From assembly GCF_019890635.1 (NCBI RefSeq), contig NZ_JAIOAB010000038.1, positions 1-64,000 of the forward strand: 64,000 nt of DNA. Reading direction: 5' to 3'. This document shows positions 41,635 to 49,365 of this stretch, in pieces. The position numbers and the translations under genes are program-made. The notes under the pieces were generated by a model. It was given only the letters and a program-made list of their open reading frames with translations. It was not told the DNA's origin and did not search any database. Positions within the stretch are counted from its first letter, which is position 1, and each line of letters opens with the position of its first letter. Source of the DNA: Streptomyces sennicomposti. GTDB lineage: Bacteria; Actinomycetota; Actinomycetes; Streptomycetales; Streptomycetaceae.

Positions 41635-43197
41635 ATGAGCTCCCACACCCTCGCCTTCGTCGAGAGCCCCGTCCAGCTCCTCAACGTCCTGGAGTGGGCC
41701 CACGCCCAGGGCCTGTCACGTGCCGCCCGCGCGCCACGGGACTCCCGCGGCGCGGGGGACGCCAGGGGCATACGGGCCCTGCGGGACGACGCGTCCGCCC
41801 CGGACGGGCCGCAGCCGCGGGACTCCGGCGCGGGGGCGGGGGCGCCGTCGGGCGCCGGGGAAAGGACGGCCGCCGGCGGTGCGGCCGGGGCGGGCCCCGG
41901 CGGCGGGGCGGCCGCGGGCGCCCCGGACGACGCGGGCGCCGAAGCTCTCGCCGCGGGCGCGGGCGGTGCCGCGGACGCGGCACCCGCGGCCCTCGGGATC
42001 GCTGCGGCCGAGGCGGCCTCCGCGGCCCGCCGTGTCCGGGACGCGGCCCCGGCGCCGGCCGCCGCCGGCCCCGACGCGTCCCGCACCGCCCCGGACGGCG
42101 CCGATCCCGTCGGGGCGGCCGTGCCGGTCGGCCGGGCGGGGCGCTTCGGCGGGCTGATCCCGGCGCAGTCGCGACGCCGGGCGGCCGGCCGCGCGGACGC
42201 GGACGACAAGGCGGCCCCCGCACCGCGCGTCACCTTCGTCGTGCTCTCCCCGACCGACCCGATGACCCGCGGGCAACTGCGGCGGATGGCCGAGCTGGCC
42301 CGGGAGGAGGGCCACGAGGTCCGCTGGGAGGAGGCGCGCGGCGGGGCCACCGCGCCGTTCCGGACCGTCGGCGGGCTGCGCCGCCTGCTGCGCCGGGCCG
42401 AGCGGGTGGTGATGGGCGACCCGTTCTCCCGCTACGTGCAGCTCCTGCTGACCATCACCCGCGCCCGCGACCTGGTGGTCGTGGACGACGGCACGGCGAC
42501 GATGGAGTTCGTCGCCCAGCTCGCCCGCGGCGAGCGCCTGGTGCGCTGGCACCGCAAGGGCGGCCGGCTCAGCCCGCGGGACCTGCTGTTCGCCCCCGTC
42601 TCGGCCGCCGCCCGGCGCCGGCTCACCCCGGAGGGGAGCGGGAGCGGCCGGGGCCGCCGGGTGGAGGTCTTCTCCGCCATGCCGATCGACGAGATCCCGG
42701 ACGGCGTCGTCGTCGGCGACAACGACTTCGCCTGGACCCGCGCCCGCTTCGGCCCGCCCCGCCTCACCTCCGGCGCCGACCTGGTCGGCACCTCCCTGGT
42801 CGAGACGGGCGTGGTGGACGGCGACCGCTACCTCGACGCCGTCCGCGCCCTCGCCGAGGCCCACGGCGCGACCCGGTACTTCGCCCACCGCCGCGAGAGC
42901 GCGGACAAACTGCACCGGCTGGCCGTGGAGACCGGTCTGGAGGTGGTACGCCCCGACCTTCCGCTGGAGCTGATCGCCCGGCGCGGCCCGATCGGCCGTA
43001 CGGTCCTCAGCTTTCCCTCCACAGTCGTCCACACGCTGCCCCGCGCCCTGGCCGGCACCCCGGTGCGCGTCGCCGTCTGCGACATCGACCCGACCTGGCT
43101 CACCGCCACCGCCTCCCCTCGCGCCCAGGGCTTCCTGTCCGGGGTCACGGGCACGGCCCGGGACGTCCACCGCCTGGCGGTGGTGAGCCCGGCGTGA
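41635..43197 (+). CDS. Capsule/polysialic-type glycosyltransferase-like protein with 170-residue low-complexity insertion
   Basis: A 520-residue protein whose ordered part starts MSSHTLAFVESPVQLLNVLEWAHAQG, is broken by an Ala/Gly/Pro-rich insertion (about residues 27-197) and resumes PRVTFVVLSPTDPMTRGQL. Later blocks VVMGDPFSRYVQLLLT, DLVVVDDGTATMEFVAQLARGE and GTSLVETGVVDGDRY, YFAHRRESADKL, VLSFPSTVVHTLP resemble the polysialyltransferase/lipooligosaccharide sialyltransferase (GT52-like) fold. The HRR and S-ST pair would sit at the CMP-sugar site. It follows neuB by 62 nt and is the last gene of this arm. It may be the initiating or elongating transferase complementary to the one at 34943. 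Confidence 0.75.
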   Translation: MSSHTLAFVESPVQLLNVLEWAHAQGLSRAARAPRDSRGAGDARGIRALRDDASAPDGPQPRDSGAGAGAPSGAGERTAAGGAAGAGPGGGAAAGAPDDAGAEALAAGAGGAADAAPAALGIAAAEAASAARRVRDAAPAPAAAGPDASRTAPDGADPVGAAVPVGRAGRFGGLIPAQSRRRAAGRADADDKAAPAPRVTFVVLSPTDPMTRGQLRRMAELAREEGHEVRWEEARGGATAPFRTVGGLRRLLRRAERVVMGDPFSRYVQLLLTITRARDLVVVDDGTATMEFVAQLARGERLVRWHRKGGRLSPRDLLFAPVSAAARRRLTPEGSGSGRGRRVEVFSAMPIDEIPDGVVVGDNDFAWTRARFGPPRLTSGADLVGTSLVETGVVDGDRYLDAVRALAEAHGATRYFAHRRESADKLHRLAVETGLEVVRPDLPLELIARRGPIGRTVLSFPSTVVHTLPRALAGTPVRVAVCDIDPTWLTATASPRAQGFLSGVTGTARDVHRLAVVSPA

Positions 43198-43483
43198 CCC
43201 GGTTCGCGGGTGGTCCGGTTGCCGGACATCGCGCGCGTGGCGGTGGCGAAGCGTGGTATGCGTGGAGAAAAGAACAGTGGGGCGGGTGCCAAGGACGAGG
43301 CGGGTGCGCCGGTCCCGGGGATCCCGAGATCCGCTCGGCCACGCAAGGCGGACGAGTGTACCCAGCCCCGTAGACCGTCATGCGTCCGCGGCCGGTTTTT
43401 CTTCCCCTAACGGGCTGAACTTTTCTTGATCGAGGGTCAGTTGACCGCCCCGGCGTCATACCCTTCAGAGGGTGAAGCAACTG

Positions 43484-44884
43484 ATGTCCCCAGAGTCCGA
43501 GGTCGATCTCCCCGCGGAAACCGTCCTTCCCGGCACGCTGCCGGAGGCGCTGTTCGCCGAACTCGTCGCGTTCCGTCGCGACCTGCACATGCATCCGGAA
43601 CTCGGCAACCAGGAGTTCCGCACCACCGCCGCGATCAAGGCGCGCCTGGAGAAGGCCGGGCTGGCGCCGCGGGTGCTTCCCTCCGGGACGGGACTCGTCT
43701 GCGACATCGGTGACATCGACGGGACGGCCGGTCCCGCCGCGGGCGGCGACGGCACGGCCGCACCGGGCGACTCCGCCGCGCCCCCGGTGCCCGGCGAGCC
43801 CGGCGTGACCGGCGAGCCTCCCATGCCGCCCGTGACCGGCGTGACCGGCGTGACCGCCGCGTCCGCTGCGGGAGCCGGCGGCACGGCCGTGGACGCCTCC
43901 GCCCCGCTCGGCGTCCTCGCCCTGCGCGCCGACATCGACGCGCTGCCCATCCCGGACAGCAAGACCGAGTGCCCGTACCGCTCCACGGTCCCCGACCGGG
44001 CGCACGCCTGCGGCCACGACGTGCACACCACCGTCGTGCTCGGCGCCGGCCTCGTCCTGGCCGACCTGCACCGCAGGGGCTTGCTGCCCCGGCCGGTGCG
44101 GCTGGTGTTCCAGCCGGCCGAGGAGGTGCTGCCCGGCGGCGCGGCCGAGGCGATCAAGGCGGGCGTGCTGAAGGGCGTGGGCCGCATCCTCGCCGTGCAC
44201 TGCGACCCGCGGGTGGACGCCGGGATGATCGGGCTGCGGCAGGGCGCGATCACCTCCGCCTGCGACCGGCTGGAGGTCTCGCTGGACGGCCCCGGCGGGC
44301 ACAGCGCCCGACCGCACCTGACGACCGACCTCGTCACCGCCGCCGCCCGCGTCGTCACCGACGTGCCCGCCCTGGTCGGCCGCCGGATCGACACCCGCGC
44401 CGGGCTCGCCGTGACCTGGGGCCGGATCGAGTCCGGGCACGCCCCGAACGTCATCCCGCAGCACGCCGAGCTGGCCGGCACGGTGCGCTGCCTGGACATC
44501 AACGCCTGGCGGCACGCGCCGGACATCGTGGTCGCCGCGATCGACGAGGTCGCCAACCTGCACAAGGCCAAGTCGGAGATCAACTACGTGCGCGGGGTGC
44601 CGCCGGTCGTCAACGAGCCGGAGGCCACCGAACTGCTGCGCGCCGCCATGACGGTCCGGCGCGGCGCGGACTCCGTGGAGGGCACCGAGCAGAGCCTCGG
44701 CGGCGAGGACTTCTCCTGGTACCTCGAACACGTGCCCGGCGCGATGGCCCGCCTCGGCGTGCGCACCCCCGGCGAGCGCACCCTGCGCGACCTCCACCAG
44801 GGCGACTTCGACGCGGACGAGTCCGCGATCAGGGTGGGCGTGGAACTCTTCACGGCCGCGGCCCTCCTCCACCCGACCCACTGA
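43484..44884 (+). CDS. M20-family amidohydrolase/peptidase with internal low-complexity insert
   Basis: A 466-residue metal-dependent hydrolase: FRRDLHMHPELGNQEFRT, metal sites in LALRADIDALPI (Asp) and HACGHDVHTT (His), FQPAEEVLPGGA (Glu pair), and a dimerisation domain starting SLDGPGGHSARPH, ending SLGGEDFSWYLEHVPGAM. It resembles amidohydrolases that remove acyl groups from amino acids (hippurate, IAA-amino acid type). Residues 79-141, rich in Gly/Pro/Ala/Thr with repeated VTGVTG, are inserted before the metal domain. ATG 43484 is preferred over the in-frame GTG 43472 because GAGGG lies 11 nt upstream. The spacer 43198-43483 shows nothing further except a T-run near 43397. Confidence 0.85.
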   Translation: MSPESEVDLPAETVLPGTLPEALFAELVAFRRDLHMHPELGNQEFRTTAAIKARLEKAGLAPRVLPSGTGLVCDIGDIDGTAGPAAGGDGTAAPGDSAAPPVPGEPGVTGEPPMPPVTGVTGVTAASAAGAGGTAVDASAPLGVLALRADIDALPIPDSKTECPYRSTVPDRAHACGHDVHTTVVLGAGLVLADLHRRGLLPRPVRLVFQPAEEVLPGGAAEAIKAGVLKGVGRILAVHCDPRVDAGMIGLRQGAITSACDRLEVSLDGPGGHSARPHLTTDLVTAAARVVTDVPALVGRRIDTRAGLAVTWGRIESGHAPNVIPQHAELAGTVRCLDINAWRHAPDIVVAAIDEVANLHKAKSEINYVRGVPPVVNEPEATELLRAAMTVRRGADSVEGTEQSLGGEDFSWYLEHVPGAMARLGVRTPGERTLRDLHQGDFDADESAIRVGVELFTAAALLHPTH

Positions 44885-45086
44885 CGACCGCCCCCGCGGC
44901 CCACGAACGCCCCGGCCGCCGGGGGCACACCCTCCGAGCAGGCACCCCTGCGCCCGACCGGCCCGCGAAGCGGCAGACCACCACCCCCGGCCCGCCGCAC
45001 CGGACGGCCCCCCGCCCCTGCCCCCGAGCCGGCGCGGCCCAGGCGCACCCGCCCGGGCCCAGATCCCGCCCGGTGCCGGACGCAGA

Positions 45087-45164
45087 GCGCACCCGCCCTG
45101 CATCCACAGCGCACCCGCCACGAATCCACAGGGCACCCGCCCTGCATCCACACCGCACCCGCCC
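45087..45164 (+). repeat. 3.5 copies of a 22-bp tandem repeat
   Basis: Copies at 45087-45108, 45109-45130 and 45131-45152 differ at a few bases and a half copy follows at 45153-45164. All share GCACCCGCC followed by ATCCACA. No coding role. Confidence 0.75.
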
Positions 45165-45326
45165 CCGAAAGGGTCCGTTTCCGGCCAAGCCGCACCGCCC
45201 CCGCAGGCCGGGCGCGAGCGCTTCGCGCGGTGTGCGCAACCCGTGCCCCACAAGCACCGGACCCCGCGTTCAGACGCCGTTTGCCTCGAATCGATAACGG
45301 CTTTGGAAGAGGTCTTTTTCTGACAT

Positions 45327-45338
45327 CTACGCGCGTTA
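45327..45338 (+). promoter_or_regulatory. Candidate nucleoside-regulon operator (CTACGCGCGTTA) over the bmp promoter
   Basis: Matches CTACGCGYGTAG at 10 of 12 bases and overlaps a -10-like TACGAT (45337-45342) about 100 nt before the lipoprotein gene. The same motif occurs at the ABC operon and at add. The even-length palindrome with central CG is typical of LacI-family operators. Confidence 0.55.
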
Positions 45339-45441
45339 CGATGCCACGGCCGACGCCGCCAGGGCGCCTCGGTCAGAGCATCGCAACGGTGCTCACATCA
45401 AGCGCCGAAACGGCGCTCAGGTCAGGTGAAGGAGCCTTCCC

Positions 45442-46500
45442 GTGCGCCGGGTTGCCAAGCTTTCCGCTGCGTGTATCGCCTCCGCAGCACTCGCACTGAC
45501 TGCCACCGCCTGTGGCAGCACCTCCTCCGACAACGACTCCAGCAGCTCGTCGTCCTCCGACGGCGGCAAGGGCGTCAAGATCGGTCTCGCCTACGACGTC
45601 GGCGGTCGTGGTGACCGGTCCTTCAACGACTCCGCCGCGCGCGGCGCTGACAAGGCCGAGAAGGAGTTCGGCGGTTCCGTCAAGGAGCTGACCGCGAAGA
45701 CCTCCGACACCGAGGCCGACCGCGAGCAGCGGCTGTCGGACCTGGCGGACGCGGGCTACAACCCGATCGTCGCCATCGGTTACGCCTACGCCCCCTCGCT
45801 GACCAAGGTCGCCGCGAAGTACCCGAAGACCACCTTCGGCATCGTCGACTCGGTCGTGAACGGCAAGAACGTCGACAGCATCACCTTCACCGAGGAGCAG
45901 GGCTCCTACCTCGCCGGTGTCGCGGCGGCGCTGAAGACCAAGAAGGACCACGTCGGCTTCATCGGCGGCGTGGACGTCCCGCTGATCAAGAAGTTCGAGG
46001 CGGGTTACGTCCAGGGCGTCAAGGACACCAACCCGAAGATCAAGGTCGACACCCAGTACCTGTCCCACGGCTCGGACACCTCCGGCTTCGCCAGCCCCGA
46101 CAAGGGCAAGGAAGCCGCGCAGGGCATGCTCGACAAGGGCGCCGACGTCATCTACTCGGCGGCCGGCTCCTCCGGCAACGGCGCGATCGAGGCCGTCAGC
46201 GGCGTCAAGGGCGCCTGGGCCATCGGCGTGGACTCCGACCAGTACAACGTCCCGGGTCTGGCGAAGTACAAGAACTCGATCCTGACCTCCGTGGTCAAGA
46301 ACGTCGACGTCGGCGTCTACGACCTCATCAAGTCCGTGCACGACGGCAAGCCGGTGACCGGCAACAGCGTGTACTCGCTGGCCAAGGAGGGCGTCTCGCT
46401 GTCCACCAGCGGCGGCTTCCTGACCGACATCCAGTCCAAGCTGGACGCGGCGAAGAAGAAGATCGTCGACGGCTCGATCAAGGTCAAGACCACTCCGTGA
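45442..46500 (+). CDS. BMP-family nucleoside-binding lipoprotein of an ABC importer
   Basis: A 352-residue solute receptor of the Bmp/PnrA family, which binds purine or pyrimidine nucleosides. The signal peptide ends at a lipobox with Cys24 (ALTATACGS), followed by a Ser-rich tether. The mature protein begins VKIGLAYDVGGRGDRSFNDSA, the family hallmark, with NPIVAIGYAYA, EEQGSYLAGVAAALKTKKDHVGFIGG and IYSAAGSSGNGAIEAV. GTG 45442 has AAGGAG 8 nt upstream. A strong hairpin after it separates it from the ATPase and permease genes, which allows the receptor to be made in excess. A palindromic motif lies over its promoter. Confidence 0.92.
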   Translation: MRRVAKLSAACIASAALALTATACGSTSSDNDSSSSSSSDGGKGVKIGLAYDVGGRGDRSFNDSAARGADKAEKEFGGSVKELTAKTSDTEADREQRLSDLADAGYNPIVAIGYAYAPSLTKVAAKYPKTTFGIVDSVVNGKNVDSITFTEEQGSYLAGVAAALKTKKDHVGFIGGVDVPLIKKFEAGYVQGVKDTNPKIKVDTQYLSHGSDTSGFASPDKGKEAAQGMLDKGADVIYSAAGSSGNGAIEAVSGVKGAWAIGVDSDQYNVPGLAKYKNSILTSVVKNVDVGVYDLIKSVHDGKPVTGNSVYSLAKEGVSLSTSGGFLTDIQSKLDAAKKKIVDGSIKVKTTP

Positions 46501-46529
46501 CCTGACGGTCCCGGACGTCGTCGGACCCA

Positions 46530-46576
46530 GGCTCGGCGCGGGGGGCGCCGGCTTCGAACGCCCCCCGCGCCGAGCC
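46530..46576 (+). terminator. Perfect 18-bp hairpin after the binding-lipoprotein gene
   Basis: Arms 46530-46547 and 46559-46576 are exact complements around an 11-nt loop. It starts 30 nt after the stop and just before the separate promoter region of the ABC operon. Confidence 0.85.
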
Positions 46577-46593
46577 ATAACAATGTGTCAACT

Positions 46594-46605
46594 CTACGCG
46601 TGTAG
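46594..46605 (+). promoter_or_regulatory. Candidate nucleoside-regulon operator (CTACGCGTGTAG) over the ABC operon promoter
   Basis: A near-palindrome matching the shared motif; its last bases form the start of a -10-like TAGCAT (46603-46608), so a bound repressor would block polymerase. An outer CAACT/AGTTG inverted pair (46589-46593 and 46611-46615) brackets it. Lies 74 nt before the apparent start codon. Confidence 0.6.
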
Positions 46606-46678
46606 CATCGAGTTGCCGCGCTAGCGTCGCCGACGCCTGCCCTCCCCACGCAGCCCCTTTCCCCGAGGAGAGTGCGCC

Positions 46679-48238
46679 ATCAACGCGTCCAGCCCTCCCG
46701 CTGCCGTCGAACTGCGCGGCATCACCAAGCGTTTCCCCGGCGTCGTCGCCAACCGCGACATCGACATCACCGTCCGCACCGGCACCGTCCACGCGCTGTG
46801 CGGCGAGAACGGCGCCGGCAAGTCCACCCTGATGAAGATCCTCTACGGCATGCAGCAGCCGGACGAGGGCACCATCACGGTGGGCGGCGAACAGGTCGTG
46901 CTCAACAACCCCGGCGACGCCATCGCCCGCGGCATCGGCATGGTCCACCAGCACTTCATGCTCGCCGACAACCTCACCGTCCTGGAGAACGTCGTCCTCG
47001 GCGCGGAGAAGGCGTACGGCATCGGCGGCAAGGCCCGCGCCCGGATCAAGGAGATCTCCGACGCCTACGGCCTGAACGTCCGCCCGGACGTCCTGGTGGA
47101 GGAGCTGGGCGTCGCCGACCGCCAGCGCGTGGAGATCCTCAAGGTCCTCTACCGCGGCGCCAAGACGCTCATCCTGGACGAGCCGACTGCCGTCCTCGTG
47201 CCGCAGGAGGTCGAGGCCCTCTTCGACAACCTGCGCGAGCTGAAGGCCGAAGGCCTCACCGTCATCTTCATCTCCCACAAGCTGGGCGAGGTCCTCTCCG
47301 TCGCCGACGACATCACCGTCATCCGGCGCGGCACCACCGTCGCCACCGTCGAGCCCCGCGGCACCACCCCCCGCCAGCTCGCCGAGCTGATGGTCGGCAG
47401 CGAACTGCCCACCCCGGAGACCGAGGAGTCCACCGTCACGGACGTCCCGATGCTCACGGTGGACGGCCTGCGCCTGACCCAGAGCGACCTGGACGGCGTC
47501 GAGCGGATCATCCTGGACGACGTCTCCTTCACCATCCGCAAGGGCGAGGTCCTCGGCATCGCCGGCGTGGAGGGCAACGGCCAGTCCGAACTGGTCGAGG
47601 CCATCATGGGCATCCGCCGGCCCGAGTCCGGCACCATCACGCTGGACGACGCCGACATCGCCCACGTCTCCACCCGCGACCGCCGCCAGGCCGGCATCGG
47701 CTACATCCCCGAGGACCGCCACCGCCACGGCCTCCTCCTGGAGGCGCCGCTGTGGGAGAACCGCATCCTCGGCCACGTCGCCGAGCGGCCCAACTCGCGC
47801 GGCCCGCTGCTGGACATCAAGGGAGCCCGCGCCGACACCCAGCGGATCGTCGAGGCGTACGACGTCCGCACCCCGGGCATCGACGTCACCGCGGCCTCGC
47901 TGTCCGGCGGCAACCAGCAGAAGCTGATCGTCGGCCGCGAGATGAGCCACCACCCCAAGCTGCTCATCGCCGCCCACCCCACCCGCGGTGTGGACGTCGG
48001 CGCGCAGGCCGCGATCTGGGACCACATCCGCGAGGCCCGCCGCGAGGGCCTGGCCGTGCTGCTGATCTCCGCGGACCTGGACGAGCTGATCGGGCTGTCC
48101 GACACCCTGCGGGTGATGTACCGCGGGCGTCTGGTCGCCGACGCCGACCCCGCCACGGTCACCCCCGAGGCGCTGGGCTCCGCCATGACGGGCGCCGCGA
48201 CCGGCCACCTGGAGCAGACAGAGGACGACGAGCGATGA
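46679..48238 (+). CDS. Nucleoside ABC transporter ATP-binding protein (two NBDs) with apparent ATC start
   Basis: A 519-residue RbsA-like double ATPase. Domain 1: ELRGITKRFPGVVAN, Walker A GENGAGKST (about residues 42-50), HQHFMLADNLTV, LGVADRQRVEILK and Walker B LILDEPTAVL. Domain 2: degenerate P-loop GVEGNGQSELVEAI, LSGGNQQKLIVGRE and AHPTRGVDVG. The first in-frame ATG (46832) would delete Walker A. Between the in-frame TAG (46622) and the homology start there is no ATG, GTG or TTG, but ATC 46679 has GAGGAG 8 nt upstream, so ATC is taken as start. It energises the permeases encoded downstream, with which it overlaps by 4 nt. Confidence 0.9.
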   Translation: MNASSPPAAVELRGITKRFPGVVANRDIDITVRTGTVHALCGENGAGKSTLMKILYGMQQPDEGTITVGGEQVVLNNPGDAIARGIGMVHQHFMLADNLTVLENVVLGAEKAYGIGGKARARIKEISDAYGLNVRPDVLVEELGVADRQRVEILKVLYRGAKTLILDEPTAVLVPQEVEALFDNLRELKAEGLTVIFISHKLGEVLSVADDITVIRRGTTVATVEPRGTTPRQLAELMVGSELPTPETEESTVTDVPMLTVDGLRLTQSDLDGVERIILDDVSFTIRKGEVLGIAGVEGNGQSELVEAIMGIRRPESGTITLDDADIAHVSTRDRRQAGIGYIPEDRHRHGLLLEAPLWENRILGHVAERPNSRGPLLDIKGARADTQRIVEAYDVRTPGIDVTAASLSGGNQQKLIVGREMSHHPKLLIAAHPTRGVDVGAQAAIWDHIREARREGLAVLLISADLDELIGLSDTLRVMYRGRLVADADPATVTPEALGSAMTGAATGHLEQTEDDER

Positions 48239-49365
48239 AGAAGCTGACCTCACGCATCGACAAGGAGCGGCTGCTCCTCGGGATCGCGGCGCCGCTGCTG
48301 GCGGTCGTGGCCGCGCTCGTCGTCACCACGCTGGTGATCCTCGCGACCGGCAAGAACCCGTTCGACGCCTTCAGCGACATGGTGACCTACGGCTCCGCCA
48401 GCGACAGCCAGGTCTACATCCTGAACAAGGCGACGACGTACTACCTCGCCGGCGTCGCCGTCGCCATCGGCTTCCGGATGAACCTGTTCAACATCGGCGT
48501 CGACGGCCAGTACCGGCTCGCCGCGTTCGTGGCCGCCGTCCTCGGCGGCGCGCTCACCGCGCCCGGCTGGATCGCCGTCCCGCTGATCATCCTGTGCGCC
48601 ATGGCGACCGGCGCCCTGTGGGCGGCCGTCGCCGGCGTCCTGAAGGTGACCCGCGGCGTCAGCGAGGTCATCGCGACCATCATGCTGAACTCGATCGCCA
48701 CCGCGATCATCGCCTACCTGCTCCAGCCCGGGAAGCTCGGCGAACTCCAGCAGGGCGGCACCCTGGTCTCCACCAAGCCGCTGCCCACGTCGTCGTACTT
48801 CTTCACCATCGACGCCGGTCCGGCCGGTGAGCTGTGGGGCTTCATCGTGATCGCCGCGATCGTCGGCGTCGCCTACTGGTTCCTGCTCGGCCGCACCCGC
48901 TTCGGCTTCGACCTGCGCACCGTGGGCCAGTCCGAGAGCGCGGCCGCCGCCAGCGGTGTGTCGGTGAAGAAGATGATCGCCACCAGCATGGTCATCTCGG
49001 GCGCGGTGGCCGGTCTGATCGGCATGCCGACCCTGCTCAACGACAGCCACCAGTTCAGCAACGACTTCCCGGCGGGCATCGGCTTCACCGGCATCGCCAT
49101 CGCGCTGCTCGGCCGCAACCACCCGATCGGCATCGCGCTCGGCGCCCTGCTGTGGGGCTTCCTGGAGCGCACCACGAACCACCTGGAGTTCCAGGGCTAC
49201 GACAAGGAGATCCTCGGCGTGATCCAGGGCGTCATCGTCCTGTGCGTCGTGATCGCCTACGAGGTCGTCCGCCGCTACGGCCTCAAGCGCCAGCAGCAGC
49301 GGGTCGGCGCCGAACTCGCCGCCCAGGCCCGTGCTCCTCAGACGAAGCAGGAGGTGGCGGGATGA
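48235..49365 (+). CDS. Nucleoside ABC transporter permease 1 (YufP-like)
   Basis: A 376-residue inner-membrane permease of the branched-chain-amino-acid/ribose type: about eight to nine helices, with MNLFNIGVDGQYRLAAFVAA after the second, VTRGVSEVIATIMLNSIA (coupling-helix region), LGRTRFGFDLRTVGQSESAA and GIGFTGIAIALLGRNHPIGI. It forms the channel with the second permease for nucleosides delivered by the Bmp lipoprotein. The start ATG overlaps the ATPase stop (ATGA), and its own stop overlaps the next ATG in the same way, so the operon is translated as a unit. Confidence 0.92.
   Translation: MKKLTSRIDKERLLLGIAAPLLAVVAALVVTTLVILATGKNPFDAFSDMVTYGSASDSQVYILNKATTYYLAGVAVAIGFRMNLFNIGVDGQYRLAAFVAAVLGGALTAPGWIAVPLIILCAMATGALWAAVAGVLKVTRGVSEVIATIMLNSIATAIIAYLLQPGKLGELQQGGTLVSTKPLPTSSYFFTIDAGPAGELWGFIVIAAIVGVAYWFLLGRTRFGFDLRTVGQSESAAAASGVSVKKMIATSMVISGAVAGLIGMPTLLNDSHQFSNDFPAGIGFTGIAIALLGRNHPIGIALGALLWGFLERTTNHLEFQGYDKEILGVIQGVIVLCVVIAYEVVRRYGLKRQQQRVGAELAAQARAPQTKQEVAG

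Larger units (their letters stand above)
44885..45441. other. Intergenic region with 22-bp tandem repeats and the bmp promoter
   Basis: No gene is credible in these 557 nt. It begins with an imperfect hairpin (about 44890-44926) that may terminate the amidohydrolase. Then follow C-rich low complexity, three and a half 22-bp repeats at 45087-45164 (unit like GCGCACCCGCCCTGCATCCA), and from 45270 an A/T-richer promoter region with the palindromic motif at 45327. Confidence 0.6.

Noticed and set aside
43441..43464. TTGACC followed by a TACCCT -10-like hexamer before the M20 gene
   Set aside because: Spacing is only about 12 nt, too short for a sigma-70 type promoter.
46672..48234. A GTG-initiated frame fusing the shadow of the ABC ATPase to permease 1
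   Set aside because: The portion before 48235 is Arg/Pro-rich shadow of the ATPase frame; the permease has its own ATG with a coupled stop-start.
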